From JBBROS01 sp965260935 (GTDB lineage: Bacteria > Pseudomonadota > Alphaproteobacteria > Acetobacterales > Acetobacteraceae): a stretch of 64,000 nucleotides of DNA. The notes under the pieces are model-generated. The model made no database searches and had not been told where the DNA came from. It saw nothing but the letters and a program-made list of their open reading frames with translations. Positions 1 through 9,700 of the stretch are shown here, piece after piece. The position numbers and the translations under genes are program-made. The first letter of the stretch is position 1. Every line of letters begins with the position of its first letter. The stretch spans positions 2,728,001 to 2,792,000 of the forward strand of contig OZ253374.1 of assembly GCA_965260935.1 (NCBI GenBank). The letters are read 5' to 3'.

Positions 1-1
1 C

Positions 2-784
2 CGCATCGTCCCCATCGTCGGGCGAGGATCGCTGCAGAACATCGACGACGTGCTCCACCTCCGCGGCGTCGACGTCGGCATCGTGCAGTCCGACGTGCTT
101 GCCTACATCCGGCAGAACCGCATCCTGCCCGGCGCGGAGCGGGGCATCGGCTACATCGCCAAGCTGTATGACGAGGAAGTGCACGTCCTCGCCGCGCCAG
201 GCATCAGCAAGATAGAGGACCTTGCCGGCAAGACCGTGAACTTCGACGTGCCGGGAAGCGGCACCGCGCTGACCGCCTCGACCCTGTTCGACAAGCTCGG
301 CATCGCGGTCCGGCCGGCCTACCGGGACCAGGCGAGCGCGCTGGCCGGCCTGCGCGAGGGCGCCATCGACGCGATCGTCTACGTGGCGGGGAAGCCGGCG
401 AGGCTGTTTTCCGCGGTCCCGGGCGACGCCGGGCTGCATCTGCTGCCGATCCCGACCACCTCGGCGCTGCTTGAATCATACTTGCCGTCGAAACTCAGCC
501 ATGCCGATTATCCGGCGCTCGTGCCCGAAGACGCGCCGGTCGAGACCGTCGCCGTGGGCGCGGTGCTCGCCGTGTTCCAATGGCCGCCGAACACCGAGCG
601 CTACAAGAACGACGCCCGCTTCGTCGACGGCTTCTTCTCCAGCCTCGCCAAGCTGCGGCAGCCTCCGCATCACCCGAAATGGCGCGAGGTCAACCTTGAG
701 GCGCAGGTGCCGGGCTGGACGCGGTTCCCGCCGGCGATGGAATGGCTGAAGCGCCGGGCAGCGAATGCGCCGCCGCAGCCGTGA
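2..784 (+). CDS. TAXI-family TRAP transporter solute-binding protein, 5' end outside window
   Basis: The reading frame is open from base 2, so the start lies upstream and about 260 C-terminal residues are visible. They read as the periplasmic substrate-binding subunit of the TAXI type, which captures a solute for a TRAP permease. The family resemblance is in the stretch RIVPIVGRGSLQNIDDV, followed by a region describing a protein that is aware of a bound ligand (GVDVGIVQSDVLAYIR) and by DLAGKTVNFDVPGSGTA. TAXI proteins are usually about 320 residues with a signal peptide, so the missing part should be the secretion signal and first strand. No permease gene follows; the next gene is uppP, 62 bp on. 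The ligand cannot be deduced. Confidence 0.85.
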   Translation, partial: RIVPIVGRGSLQNIDDVLHLRGVDVGIVQSDVLAYIRQNRILPGAERGIGYIAKLYDEEVHVLAAPGISKIEDLAGKTVNFDVPGSGTALTASTLFDKLGIAVRPAYRDQASALAGLREGAIDAIVYVAGKPARLFSAVPGDAGLHLLPIPTTSALLESYLPSKLSHADYPALVPEDAPVETVAVGAVLAVFQWPPNTERYKNDARFVDGFFSSLAKLRQPPHHPKWREVNLEAQVPGWTRFPPAMEWLKRRAANAPPQP

Positions 785-846
785 GTTGCAGCTTTTAGGT
801 CGTTCAACCCTGGCGCGATCCGTTCGCGCCCGGTAATGACCCCGGC

Positions 847-1653
847 ATGGAACCGCTCGTTTACCTCCAAGCTGCCGTCCTGGGCCTTGTCGAAGGCCTG
901 ACCGAATTCCTCCCCGTCTCCTCCACCGGCCACCTGATCCTTCTGGTCGACCTGCTCGGGTTCAAAGGCCCGGAAGGCAAGGTGTTCGAGATCGTCATCC
1001 AGCTCGGGGCCATCCTCGCCATCATCGTGCTTTACTGGCGGAAGCTGTTCGGCGTGCTGATCGAGGCGCCCGCCCAGCCGGAGGCGCGGCGCTTCATCCT
1101 CAACATCCTGCTCGCCTTCCTGCCGGCGGCGGTGGTCGGGGTCATCCTGCATGATTTCATCAAGTCGGTGCTGTTCTCGCCCTGGGTCGTCTGCGTCTCC
1201 TTGATCGTAGGCGGCCTCGCCATCCTGCTGATCGAGCGCGCCAAGCCCGTGCCCCGCCGCACCGAGATCGCGGCCTTCTCTCCCGGCCTCGCGCTCGGCG
1301 TCGGCCTGTGCCAGATCGTGGCCATGATCCCCGGCGTTTCCCGCTCGGGCGCGACCATCATGGGGGCGCTGCTGCTGGGCGTCGAGCGCCGCACGGCGGC
1401 CGAGTTCTCGTTCTTCCTCGCCATCCCCACCATGCTCGGCGCCACCGTCTACGACCTTTACAAGAACCGCGGCAGCCTGACGCCCGACGGGCTGGAACTG
1501 ATCGCCGTCGGGTTCGCGGTCGCCTTCGTCGCCGCGCTGCTCGTCGTCCGGGCGCTGATCCGCTATCTCGGGCGGCACGATTTCACCGTCTTCGCCTACT
1601 ACCGGATGGCGCTGGGCGCGGTCATGCTGGCCGTGCTGCTCGCGCGCGGGTGA
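847..1653 (+). CDS. uppP: Undecaprenyl-diphosphatase UppP (BacA)
   Basis: This integral membrane enzyme removes a phosphate from undecaprenyl diphosphate, recycling the lipid carrier for peptidoglycan and other envelope polymers. At 268 residues it has the usual family length. Both signature motifs are present: the N-terminal EGLTEFLPVSSTGH (residues about 16-29) and the second active-site segment PGVSRSGAT around residue 160. Several hydrophobic spans follow each other to the C-terminus. The start ATG is the first in frame after the stop of the previous gene. A lipoprotein gene begins 11 bp downstream, so the two are probably co-transcribed. Confidence 0.97.
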   Translation: MEPLVYLQAAVLGLVEGLTEFLPVSSTGHLILLVDLLGFKGPEGKVFEIVIQLGAILAIIVLYWRKLFGVLIEAPAQPEARRFILNILLAFLPAAVVGVILHDFIKSVLFSPWVVCVSLIVGGLAILLIERAKPVPRRTEIAAFSPGLALGVGLCQIVAMIPGVSRSGATIMGALLLGVERRTAAEFSFFLAIPTMLGATVYDLYKNRGSLTPDGLELIAVGFAVAFVAALLVVRALIRYLGRHDFTVFAYYRMALGAVMLAVLLARG

Positions 1654-1664
1654 TCGGGCCTGCT

Positions 1665-2141
1665 ATGCTTGCCCATGCACGGCCTATCCGCCTCGTCGCG
1701 GCCCTCGCGCTCTTGCTCACAGGATGCGGCATGAAGACCCTCACCCCTCCGCCGACCAACGACCTCGCCGGCCTGCAGCGCCCCGCGTCGCCCAACACCG
1801 CGCTTGCCGCCCCGGCCGGCTTCACGCCCAAGCCGGATATCGTCACGCCCACCTACGATCTCCCGCCCGAGCAACTGTTCGCGCTGGTGAACGGCATCGT
1901 CGCCCAGCGTCCGCGCACGCGGCGGCTGTCGGAGAACAAGGAACGGTTGCGCGCCAACGACGTGGAGCGCAGCCTCGTGTTCCGCTTTCCGGACATCATC
2001 GAGCTGCAAGTGCTCCCGGCCGAGGGCGGTCGGAGCGAGCTGGTGCTGTATTCCCACAGCGTGCAAGGACATTACGACTTCGGCGTGAACCGGCGGCGGA
2101 TCGAGGCGATCCTTGCCAAGGTCGAGGCCCAGGCCCAGTGA
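1665..2141 (+). CDS. DUF1499 family lipoprotein
   Basis: A 158-residue protein with a lipoprotein signal peptide: a basic start, a hydrophobic run and the lipobox LLTGC around residue 20, so it should be lipid-anchored in the envelope. The mature part matches the DUF1499 family (LPPEQLFALVNGIVAQRP, then NDVERSLVFRFPD and a C-terminal VNRRRIEAILAKVE). The open frame extends much further upstream inside uppP, but that part is a shadow; I place the start at the ATG 11 bp after uppP because it gives an intact lipobox signal. Its biochemical function is not known. A structural or envelope-stress role is only inferred from the location. Confidence 0.8.
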   Translation: MLAHARPIRLVAALALLLTGCGMKTLTPPPTNDLAGLQRPASPNTALAAPAGFTPKPDIVTPTYDLPPEQLFALVNGIVAQRPRTRRLSENKERLRANDVERSLVFRFPDIIELQVLPAEGGRSELVLYSHSVQGHYDFGVNRRRIEAILAKVEAQAQ

Positions 2142-2204
2142 GCAGGGGTTTCGGGAAACCTTGCGATCCGCCCGCGTTCAGCCTTCAACCCAGGGAGCGG
2201 CAGC

Positions 2205-2378
2205 ATGGAACAGAAGCACACCGAACAGAATATCGAGCACACGGACGGCCAACAGGATACCGGCAACCACAAGAAGCCCGGTAGCCCGACCAAGGACGGC
2301 GCGGACCGCTTCGGCGGCACCCGGGCCGGGGCGGACAACGTCGAGGGGAACGACTCCGCGCCGCCCTCGAAATCCTGA
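2205..2378 (+). CDS. Small hydrophilic protein, 57 aa
   Basis: A short frame preceded by a good ribosome-binding site (AGGGAG at 2192-2197, 7 nt before the ATG). The product is rich in Q, N, D, G, K and T, with no hydrophobic segment and no cysteine, so it is probably a disordered soluble peptide. It lies 63 bp downstream of the lipoprotein gene on the same strand and its stop abuts the 3' end of the convergent nitroreductase gene. I do not recognise a family. The ribosome-binding site and composition support translation, but conservation would have to confirm it. Confidence 0.55.
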   Translation: MEQKHTEQNIEHTDGQQDTGNHKKPGSPTKDGADRFGGTRAGADNVEGNDSAPPSKS

Positions 2379-2975
2379 TTAGGTCGTTATCCTACCCTCG
2401 AACACGACCTCGGATAGCGGCAGGCGGTCGCTCGGCATCTCCCGTTGCTGGAGCATGTCGGGCAGCTTGCTCTTGTCGCCCTTCTTGCCGACCGCGAACG
2501 CCATCTCGACCCGATAACCTTCGCTGAACCCCAGCTCGGCGAAGGCCCGTTCCATGTCGAAGCCGACCATGCCGTGCGTGTGCCAACCCATCCTGGTCGC
2601 CTGCAGCGAGAACTGCGCCCAGGCCGAGCCGGCATCGGCCGAATGGCTATGCGACGGCACGGCTTTGTCCTTGCCCGGCGGCACCATCAACGAATTCGAC
2701 GCCAGCACGACGAGGGCCGCCGCGTCCTTGGCCCAGCTTCGATTGAACTCGACCAGCAGCCCAAGCATCGTCTCCCAACTGGGGGTGTCGCGCCTGGCAT
2801 AAACGAAGCGCCACGGCTGGGAATTATACGAGGACGGCGCCCAGCGCGCGGCTTCAAACATCGTCATCAGGTCGGCGTCCGAGATCGGCTCGCCGGTGAA
2901 GGCCCGCGGCGACCAACGCTCAAGGAACAGCGGATCGATCGGGTAATCCGAGGTCCGGTTGCCAACGGTCGTCAT
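2379..2975 (-). CDS. Nitroreductase family protein
   Basis: A 198-residue FMN-dependent oxidoreductase of the nitroreductase superfamily, likely using NAD(P)H to reduce nitro or quinone compounds; the true substrate is unknown. The FMN-binding N-terminus is clear: ERWSPRAFTGEPIS followed by ARWAPSSYNSQPWRF, where the SYNSQPW segment contacts the flavin phosphate. The central part HTHGMVGFDMERA and the C-terminal glycine-containing strand also match the family. It is transcribed away from uppP and abuts the stop of the small gene before it. The DUF2934 gene lies 49 bp upstream on the same strand. Confidence 0.92.
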   Translation of the reverse strand: MTTVGNRTSDYPIDPLFLERWSPRAFTGEPISDADLMTMFEAARWAPSSYNSQPWRFVYARRDTPSWETMLGLLVEFNRSWAKDAAALVVLASNSLMVPPGKDKAVPSHSHSADAGSAWAQFSLQATRMGWHTHGMVGFDMERAFAELGFSEGYRVEMAFAVGKKGDKSKLPDMLQQREMPSDRLPLSEVVFEGRITT

Positions 2976-3024
2976 GGCGTTATCCTTTCAACTTGCGTGG
3001 CCAGGCCCGAAGCGAAGCGCGGCA

Positions 3025-3168
3025 TTACCCGTTGCTCGGCGGGGGTTCCGCCGACTTGGCTTCCTGCTCGATCTGCCGGCGCGCCTCGTCCCAGAAGGCC
3101 AGGTCGCCGCTTTCCGGACGCCCGGCCTGCTCCCACAAGTAATAAGCACGGACCCGAATCAGCTCCAA
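3025..3168 (-). CDS. DUF2934 family mini-protein, 47 aa
   Basis: This very short gene begins with TTG at 3168, chosen because a ribosome-binding site (AGAGGTGA) sits just upstream and overlaps the end of the CoA-transferase gene. The product reads RVRAYYLWEQAGRPESGD and then AFWDEARRQIEQE, which is the DUF2934 signature (a compact helical motif found in small alphaproteobacterial proteins, often with the R-A-Y-x-x-W-E and G-R-P pattern). Its function is unknown. A second member occurs at 42531-42788. It is probably translationally coupled to the upstream CaiB gene. Confidence 0.7.
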   Translation of the reverse strand: MELIRVRAYYLWEQAGRPESGDLAFWDEARRQIEQEAKSAEPPPSNG

Positions 3169-3172
3169 GATA

Positions 3173-4366
3173 TCACCTCTGGCCAACACTCAACTCCTCT
3201 GTCCTCGATGTCTCGTCCGCCCAGCCAAGCTCCGCCAGGATCGCCTCCGTATGTTCCCCGGCATGGGGCAGGTCCAGCCGTTGCGCAAGTCTCTCCCCAT
3301 CCATCGCCAGCGGCAACGCCGGCAGGCGCACGCCGCGTCCGTCCGGCAGCGTCAGGTCGACCAGGCCGCCCGACGCCCTCAGGTGCGGATCGTCGAACAG
3401 GTCCGCAGGCTGCGCGATCGGGGCGAAGGGCAGGCCAAGCGCCTCGCAACGGGCCATCAAGTCCGCTTGACCATACCGCCCGAGCGCCTCGGCAACCCGG
3501 GGCAGGAACCGGTCGCGCCCGGCCCGCCGCTCCGCCTGCGTCGCGAGCGAGGCGTCCGCCAGCAGCGCCTCCAGTCCGAAACTGGCGCAGAACAGCCGCC
3601 ATTGCGTGTCGGTCACCACGGCCACGAACACCTGGCCGCCGTCGGCGCAATCGAAGATGTCGTAGACCGGCCACGCCGGCTGGCGCACGCCCATCGGCGG
3701 GGGCGCGGTGCCGGTGATCGCCGCCTGCGCCATGTGCTGTGCCACCAGCACCGCGTTGGTCTCGAACAGGCCGGACTGCACGTGCTTGCCCAGCCCGGTC
3801 CGATGCCGCTCCTCGACCGCCGCCAGCACGCCGAGGGCGGCGAACGTGCCGCCGAGGATGTCGTTGACGCTCGACCCCGCGCGCATCGGCTTGCCGGGCA
3901 GGCCGGTCATGTAGGCGAGGCCACCCATCATCTGCACCACTTCGTCCAGCGCCACCCTATGCTCATAAGGGCCGGGCAGAAAGCCTTTGCAGCTGCAATA
4001 AACGAGCCTTGGGTTGTCCTGCCGGAGCGCCTCATAGCCCAACCCGAGCCGGTCCAGCGCGCCGGGGCGGAAATTCTCGACCAAAACGTCGGCGCGGGCA
4101 ATCAGCCGTTTGGCTATGGCCAGCCCCTCCGCCGACTTCAGATCCAGCGCCAGGCTGCGCTTGTTGCGGTTCAACATGGCAAAGAAGCCGCTGCCCGCGC
4201 CATGCAGCCGCCTCGTGTTGTCACCCGCCAGGCGATCCGCCTCCGCCGCCGGCTCCACCTTGACGACGTCCGCGCCGAGGTCGGCCAGCGCCAGGCCGCA
4301 GGCCGGGCCCATGACCATGTGGGTGAACTCCACGACGCGGAGCCCCTGCAGCGGCGTCTGCGTCAT
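3173..4366 (-). CDS. CaiB/BaiF family CoA-transferase
   Basis: A 397-residue family III CoA-transferase, which moves CoA between carboxylic acids through a covalent aspartyl-CoA intermediate. The N-terminal Rossmann-like segment LRVVEFTHMVMGPACG with DLGADVVKVE is typical, and the likely catalytic Asp lies in SVNDILGGTFAALG around residue 170. ENFRPGALDRLGLGYE is also a family hallmark. The gene overlaps the HMG-CoA-lyase-like gene upstream by 4 bp, so they are one transcription unit. That pairing suggests activation of a branched or hydroxylated dicarboxylic acid followed by C-C cleavage of its CoA ester. The substrate itself is not visible from sequence. Confidence 0.93.
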   Translation of the reverse strand: MTQTPLQGLRVVEFTHMVMGPACGLALADLGADVVKVEPAAEADRLAGDNTRRLHGAGSGFFAMLNRNKRSLALDLKSAEGLAIAKRLIARADVLVENFRPGALDRLGLGYEALRQDNPRLVYCSCKGFLPGPYEHRVALDEVVQMMGGLAYMTGLPGKPMRAGSSVNDILGGTFAALGVLAAVEERHRTGLGKHVQSGLFETNAVLVAQHMAQAAITGTAPPPMGVRQPAWPVYDIFDCADGGQVFVAVVTDTQWRLFCASFGLEALLADASLATQAERRAGRDRFLPRVAEALGRYGQADLMARCEALGLPFAPIAQPADLFDDPHLRASGGLVDLTLPDGRGVRLPALPLAMDGERLAQRLDLPHAGEHTEAILAELGWADETSRTEELSVGQR

Positions 4367-5280
4367 GCCGCCGCCCGGAACGTCCGCGGCACCCCGGCCC
4401 GGGCCAGGCCGCCATGGCGCGGCTCGCCGGGCAAGGCTTCGGCCAGGATCGCCCGCGCATCCAGCAATCGCCCGAGGTCGATCCCTGTCCGCATCCCCAT
4501 GCTTTCCAGCATGAACGCCAGATCCTCGGTCACGATGTTGCCCGACGCGCCCGGCGCGTAAGGACAGCCGCCAAGCCCGGCCAGGCTGGCGTCAAAGCTC
4601 CGCACGCCTGCATCCAGCCCGGCCAGCGCGTTCGCGAGGCCCAGGCCCATCGTGTCGTGCAGGTGCAGCCGCGCCAGCTTTCCGCCCACCGCCGAGCGGA
4701 CCGCGCGGACCATGCTCCGCACCTGCGCCGGGTTGGCATAGCCGACGGTGTCGGCCAGGGCGATCAGGTCCACCCCTGTCTCGGCGACGCCCGCCGCCAC
4801 CTCAACCACGCGCCGCTCCGCGACGATCCCGTCGATCGAGCAGCCGAACGCCGTGCTCAGCGCCGCCTCCACCTTCACTCCGGCCCCGCTCCGCCTGACC
4901 CACTCAACAATGCGCCCGACCTCCGCGACGGCTTCGGCGGTGCTCCGGTTGGTGTTGGCGCGGCTGTGGCCTTCGCTGACCGAGACCGGAACCGTGACCC
5001 GGCGCGCCCCGGCTTCCGCCGCCGCCTGCACCCCTCGCAGGTTCGGTGCCAGCGCGGCCACGGTCGCGGCAATGCCGCGGATCGCGCGCACCACCTCTCC
5101 GGTGTCGGCCATCTGCGGAACGACGCGGGCGGGCACGAAGCTGCCGGCCTCGATCTCAGGCGCCCCGGAGGCGGCGATCGCCTCGATCCACCGCACCTTG
5201 TCCGCCGTGGCCATATGCCCGCGCGCCATTTGCAAACCATCCCGCGGACCGACCTCGCACACGATCACCCTCTCGGCCAT
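4363..5280 (-). CDS. Hydroxymethylglutaryl-CoA lyase family protein
   Basis: A 305-residue TIM-barrel lyase of the HMG-CoA-lyase/DRE family, cleaving a 3-hydroxy-3-methylacyl-CoA into acetyl-CoA (or a similar product) and a keto acid. The catalytic residues are visible: GPRDGLQ near the start, the metal-binding HLHDTMGLG around residue 205, and the active-site cysteine loop GLGGCPYAPGASGN around residue 240. The stop codon overlaps the start of the CoA-transferase by 4 bp. The substrate could be HMG-CoA or a relative such as citramalyl-CoA; I cannot separate these. The 155 bp upstream separates it from the divergent efflux operon and should hold both promoters. Confidence 0.92.
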   Translation of the reverse strand: MAERVIVCEVGPRDGLQMARGHMATADKVRWIEAIAASGAPEIEAGSFVPARVVPQMADTGEVVRAIRGIAATVAALAPNLRGVQAAAEAGARRVTVPVSVSEGHSRANTNRSTAEAVAEVGRIVEWVRRSGAGVKVEAALSTAFGCSIDGIVAERRVVEVAAGVAETGVDLIALADTVGYANPAQVRSMVRAVRSAVGGKLARLHLHDTMGLGLANALAGLDAGVRSFDASLAGLGGCPYAPGASGNIVTEDLAFMLESMGMRTGIDLGRLLDARAILAEALPGEPRHGGLARAGVPRTFRAAA

Positions 5281-5439
5281 GCTGCCTCCCTATCCGTCCA
5301 GGGTGATATGCGGCGCTGCCTTGTGCAAGTCTGCGTGCGTCAACCCGAACCGCGGCTGCTCCGCGGCGTCCGAAGCCCGGGCGGCTTCCATAGCGCCGGG
5401 ATTGCGCTTACGTTCGGTCAAACTTCGTCAGGCAAATGA

Positions 5440-6606
5440 ATGCGCCGTCTCGCCATCCTGGCCTTCGCCCTCGCGGCAGCCCACCTCGCTGGACCCGCCG
5501 CCGCCCAGCCCGGGCCGGGCGGCCCGCCTTCCGTCGGGGTCGCCAAGGTCGCCAAGCAGCCGATCACCGAGAGCAGCCAGTTCGTCGGCCGCATCCAGGC
5601 AACGAACCGGGTCGATCTCGTGGCCCGGGTCAACGCCGTGCTGACCGACCGGCTGTTCGACGAGGGCGCCGAAGTGCATAAGGGTGAACTCTTGTACCGG
5701 CTCGAGCGCCCGCCGTTCGAGGCGCAGGTGGCCGCGCAAGCCGCGACCGTGGCGCAAGCCGAAGCCGTCCTGCAAGGCGACAACCTGGCGCTGGAACGGG
5801 TCCAGGGCCTGATCGGCACGCCGGCCGGCCAGAAAAGCCGCGTTGACGACGCGCTTGCCGCCCAGCGCAGCCAGGCCGCCCAGCTCGCCGGCGCGCAGGC
5901 CCAGCTCCGCACCGCGCAGATCAATCTCGGCTACACCGAGATCAAGGCGCCGATCGACGGCAAGATCAGCCGGACCAACGTAACCGTCGGCAACATCGTC
6001 AGCCCGGGCAGCGGGACCCTGGCGACCATCGTCAGCCAGGACCCGATGTACGTCCTGTTCCCGATCTCCGTCCGCGCCGCGCTCGACCTGCGCGACCGCT
6101 ACGCCGACAAGGGCGGCTTCAACGCCGTCGTGGTCAAGCTGCAACTCCCAAGCGGCAAGACATACGGGCAGAACGGCAAGCTCGACTACGTCGATCCGAC
6201 CGTCGCCACCAACACCGACACGCTCACGTTGCGGGCCAAGATCCCCAACCCGCTCCGCACGGGCGCGGAGCCCGGCGACCCGGGCGGGCGCGACCTCGTC
6301 GATGGCGAGTTCGTCACCGTCATGCTCGAAGGCGTCGAGCCGATCCAGGCGCTGACCATTCCCCGGTCGTCCGTGCTGTCCGACCAGGGCGGGAGCTATG
6401 TCTGGGTGGTGGGGGCCGGCGACAAGGTCGAACGGCGCGACGTCACCCTCGGCCAGAGCACGCCCGAATCCGCCGTCATCTCCTCGGGGCTGAAGGAGGG
6501 CGAGACCGTCGTCGTGGACGGCGTCCAGCGCGTGCGCCCCGGAGCCGTCGTCGCCCCCACGCCCGCGGGCGCGCAACCGGCCATGCCGCCCCGCGGCCAG
6601 GGTTGA
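5440..6606 (+). CDS. RND efflux pump periplasmic adaptor (membrane fusion protein)
   Basis: A 388-residue adaptor that joins an inner-membrane RND permease to an outer-membrane channel. There is an N-terminal signal peptide (AILAFALAAAHLAGPAAA). Next comes a biotinyl-lipoyl half-domain (FVGRIQATNRVDLVARVNAV), an alanine- and glutamine-rich helical hairpin, the second lipoyl half (LGYTEIKAPIDGKISRTNV), then beta-barrel and membrane-proximal domains. An ATG four bases earlier (5436) is in another frame; 5440 opens the signal peptide. The permease gene follows after 163 bp. That gap contains two tandem copies of a 12-bp GC-rich unit (GCCCCGCCCGAC) near 6730-6753. No TolC-type gene is adjacent. 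Confidence 0.95.
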   Translation: MRRLAILAFALAAAHLAGPAAAQPGPGGPPSVGVAKVAKQPITESSQFVGRIQATNRVDLVARVNAVLTDRLFDEGAEVHKGELLYRLERPPFEAQVAAQAATVAQAEAVLQGDNLALERVQGLIGTPAGQKSRVDDALAAQRSQAAQLAGAQAQLRTAQINLGYTEIKAPIDGKISRTNVTVGNIVSPGSGTLATIVSQDPMYVLFPISVRAALDLRDRYADKGGFNAVVVKLQLPSGKTYGQNGKLDYVDPTVATNTDTLTLRAKIPNPLRTGAEPGDPGGRDLVDGEFVTVMLEGVEPIQALTIPRSSVLSDQGGSYVWVVGAGDKVERRDVTLGQSTPESAVISSGLKEGETVVVDGVQRVRPGAVVAPTPAGAQPAMPPRGQG

Positions 6607-6769
6607 CGTGCCAAAGGCTTGCTGCAAGGGCGCCCCTGCGATGAGCTGCCATGAGCAAGCCCGTGTCGTCATGCTGTGCCGGGCAGCCTTGCCGGCACGC
6701 TGACGCGTCCGTTCCCGATGCCGCCCTAACGCCCCGCCCGACGCCCCGCCCGACGATGGACCAAGCCCG

Positions 6770-9700
6770 ATGATCTCGAACGTCTTCGTAGACCGCCCTC
6801 GCCTCGCGATCGTGATCGCCATCGTGATCACCCTCGCCGGCGCGCTGGCGATGCTGCAGATCCCGGTGTCGCAGTTCCCCGACATCGTGCCGCCGCAGGT
6901 GCAGGTCACCACCAACTACCCGGGCGCCTCGGCGGCCGTTGTCGAAGCGACCGTGGCGCAGCCGATCGAAGCCGCGGTCAACGGCGTCGATAAGATGATC
7001 TACATGAAGTCGAACTCGGCCAACGACGGCAGCTACGGCCTGACCGTCTCGTTCGGGCTCGGCAGCGACGCGGACATCAACACCGTCAACGTCAACAACC
7101 GCGTGCAGTCCGCCCTGTCCCGCCTGCCGGCGGAGGTGCAGCGCGCCGGCGTGACGGTCTCGAAGCGCTCGTCGAGCATCCTCGAGTTCCTGCAGTTCTC
7201 CAGCGACAACCCGAAGCAGGACCCGCTGTTCATTTCGAACTACGTCACCATCAACGTGCTCGACCGGCTGAGCCGGGTGCCGGGCGTGGGCCAGGCGAAC
7301 CTGTTCGGCGCGCTCGACTATTCGATGCGGATCTGGTTCGACACCGACCGGCTGATCAGCCTCAACCTCGCGCCCAGCGACATCATCAACGCCATCCGCG
7401 AGCAGAACATCCAGGCGCCGGTCGGGCGGCTCGGCGCGCGGCCGACCAGCGACAAGACCCAGTTCCAGCTCAACCTGCAAACGCAGGGCCGCCTGCGCAC
7501 GCCCGAGCAGTTCGGCGACATCGTGCTGCGCGCCAATCCCGACGGCTCGGTCCTGCGCGTGAAGGACGTCGCCCGCGTCGAGCTCGGCGCCAAAACGCAG
7601 GACAGCATCAGCCGGCTCAACGGCAAGCCCGCCGTCTCCATCGGCATCTATCTCAGCCCGGGCGCCAACGCCGTGCAAACCAGCGAGCGCGTGCAGGCGG
7701 CGCTGAACGACCTGTCCACCCGCTTCCCCGAGGGCCTGAAGGCCAACGTCTTCTATAACAGCTCGACTTTCGTCTCCGACACCATCTCCGAAGTGGTCAA
7801 GACGCTGGCCGAGGCCTTCGCGCTCGTCGTGGTCGTCGTGTTCGTCTTCCTCGGCAACTTCCGCGCCACCTTGATCCCCACCATCGCCGTGCCGGTCAGC
7901 CTGATCGGCACGTTCGCCGTCCTGCTGGCGCTCGGCTATTCCGCGAACACGGTCTCGCTGCTCGCCCTGGTGCTCGCCATCGGCATCGTCGTCGACGACG
8001 CGATCGTGGTCGTGGAGAACGTCGAACGGGTCATGGAGGAGGAGCCGGACCTTCCGCCCAAGGACGCGGTCAAGAAGGCGATGGGCCAGATCACCGCGCC
8101 AATCATCGCCATCACGCTCGTGCTGCTCTCCGTGTTCGTGCCGATCGGGTTCATCCCCGGCATCTCCGGTACCCTGTTCCGCCAGTTCGCCGTGACGATC
8201 TCGGTGGCGATGCTGATCTCGGCGCTGAACGCGCTGACGCTCTCGCCGGCCCTGTGCGGCGTGTTCCTGCGGCACACGGGGCCGAGGCGCGGCATCATGG
8301 GCCGGATCATGAACGGCATCGACCGCACGCGGGACGGCTACGCCCGCGTCGTCACCCGCCTTGTCCGGGTCGCCGCCGTCGCCCTCGTGTTCGTCGCCCT
8401 GCTCGGCGGCGGCATCTATGGCCTGAACCTGTTCACCCCCACCGGCTTCCTTCCCGACGAGGACCAGGGCGCGTTCTTCGTCAATATCCAGCTCCCGCCC
8501 GCGGCCAGCGTCGAGCGCACCAGCGAGGTCGCGAGCCGGGCCGAGGCGATCTTGAAGCAGGTTCCGCAGATCCAGAACGTGCTGTCCATCATCGGCTTCT
8601 CCCTGCTCGACGGCGGCAACCAGTCCAACTCCGCCTTCATCGTCGTCCGCCTCAAGCCGTTCGCGGATCGCACCGCCGCGTCGGACAAGATCCAGGCGTT
8701 GCTCGGCCCGGTCGCCGGCAAGCTGCAATCGATCCGAACCGCCACGATCTTCCCCTTCAACCTGCCGCCCATCATCGGGCTGTCCACCGGCGGCGGCTTC
8801 GAGTACCAGTTGCAGAACCTGGAAGGCCAAGCCCCCGCCGAGATGGGCAGCGTGCTCAACGGCCTGCTCGCCGCCGCCAACCAAAGCCCGGACCTGACCC
8901 GCGTGTTCAGCACCTTCAGCGCCAACACGCCCAGCATCTATCTCGACATCGACCGCGAAAAGGCGCAGGCGCTCGGCCTGTCGATCAGCGACGTCTTCAC
9001 CAGCCTGCAAGCGACCTTGGGCGGGTTCTACGTCAACGACTTCAACCTGTTCGGGCGCACCTGGCAGGTGAACGTCCAAGGCGACGCCGCCGACCGCGCC
9101 GACATCCCGGCGATCTGGCGCATCTACATCCGCAACAAGCAGGGCACGATGGTGCCGCTGCGCAGCATCGCCACCGCGCGCATCGAGCTCGGGCCGCAGA
9201 CGATCAGCCGCTACAACAACTACCGCTCGATCACGGTCAACGGCACCCCCAAGCCCGGCGTTTCCTCCGGCCAAGCGCTGAACGCGATGCAAACGATCAG
9301 CGCCAACACGCTGCCGGCCGGCTACTCCTACGAATGGACCGGCACGGCCTATCAGGAGAAGCAGGCCGCCGGGCAAACCCCATACATCCTCGGACTCGCC
9401 ATCCTGTTCGCCTACTTGTTCCTGGTGGCGCTCTACGAGAGCTGGGTGATCCCCATTCCCGTGCTGCTGTCCGTCACCGCGGGCATCTTCGGCGCCTTCA
9501 TCGGCCTGATCCTCACCGGCCTGTCGCTCGACCTCTACGCGCAGATCGGCCTCGTCGTGCTGATCGCCCTGGCGGCCAAGAACGGCATCCTGATCGTGGA
9601 GTTCGCCAAGGACCAGCGCGAGGCCGGCAAGTCGATCCGCGAGGCGGCCGAGCTCGGCGCGCGCACCCGGTTCCGCGCGGTGATGATGACCTCGCTCGCC

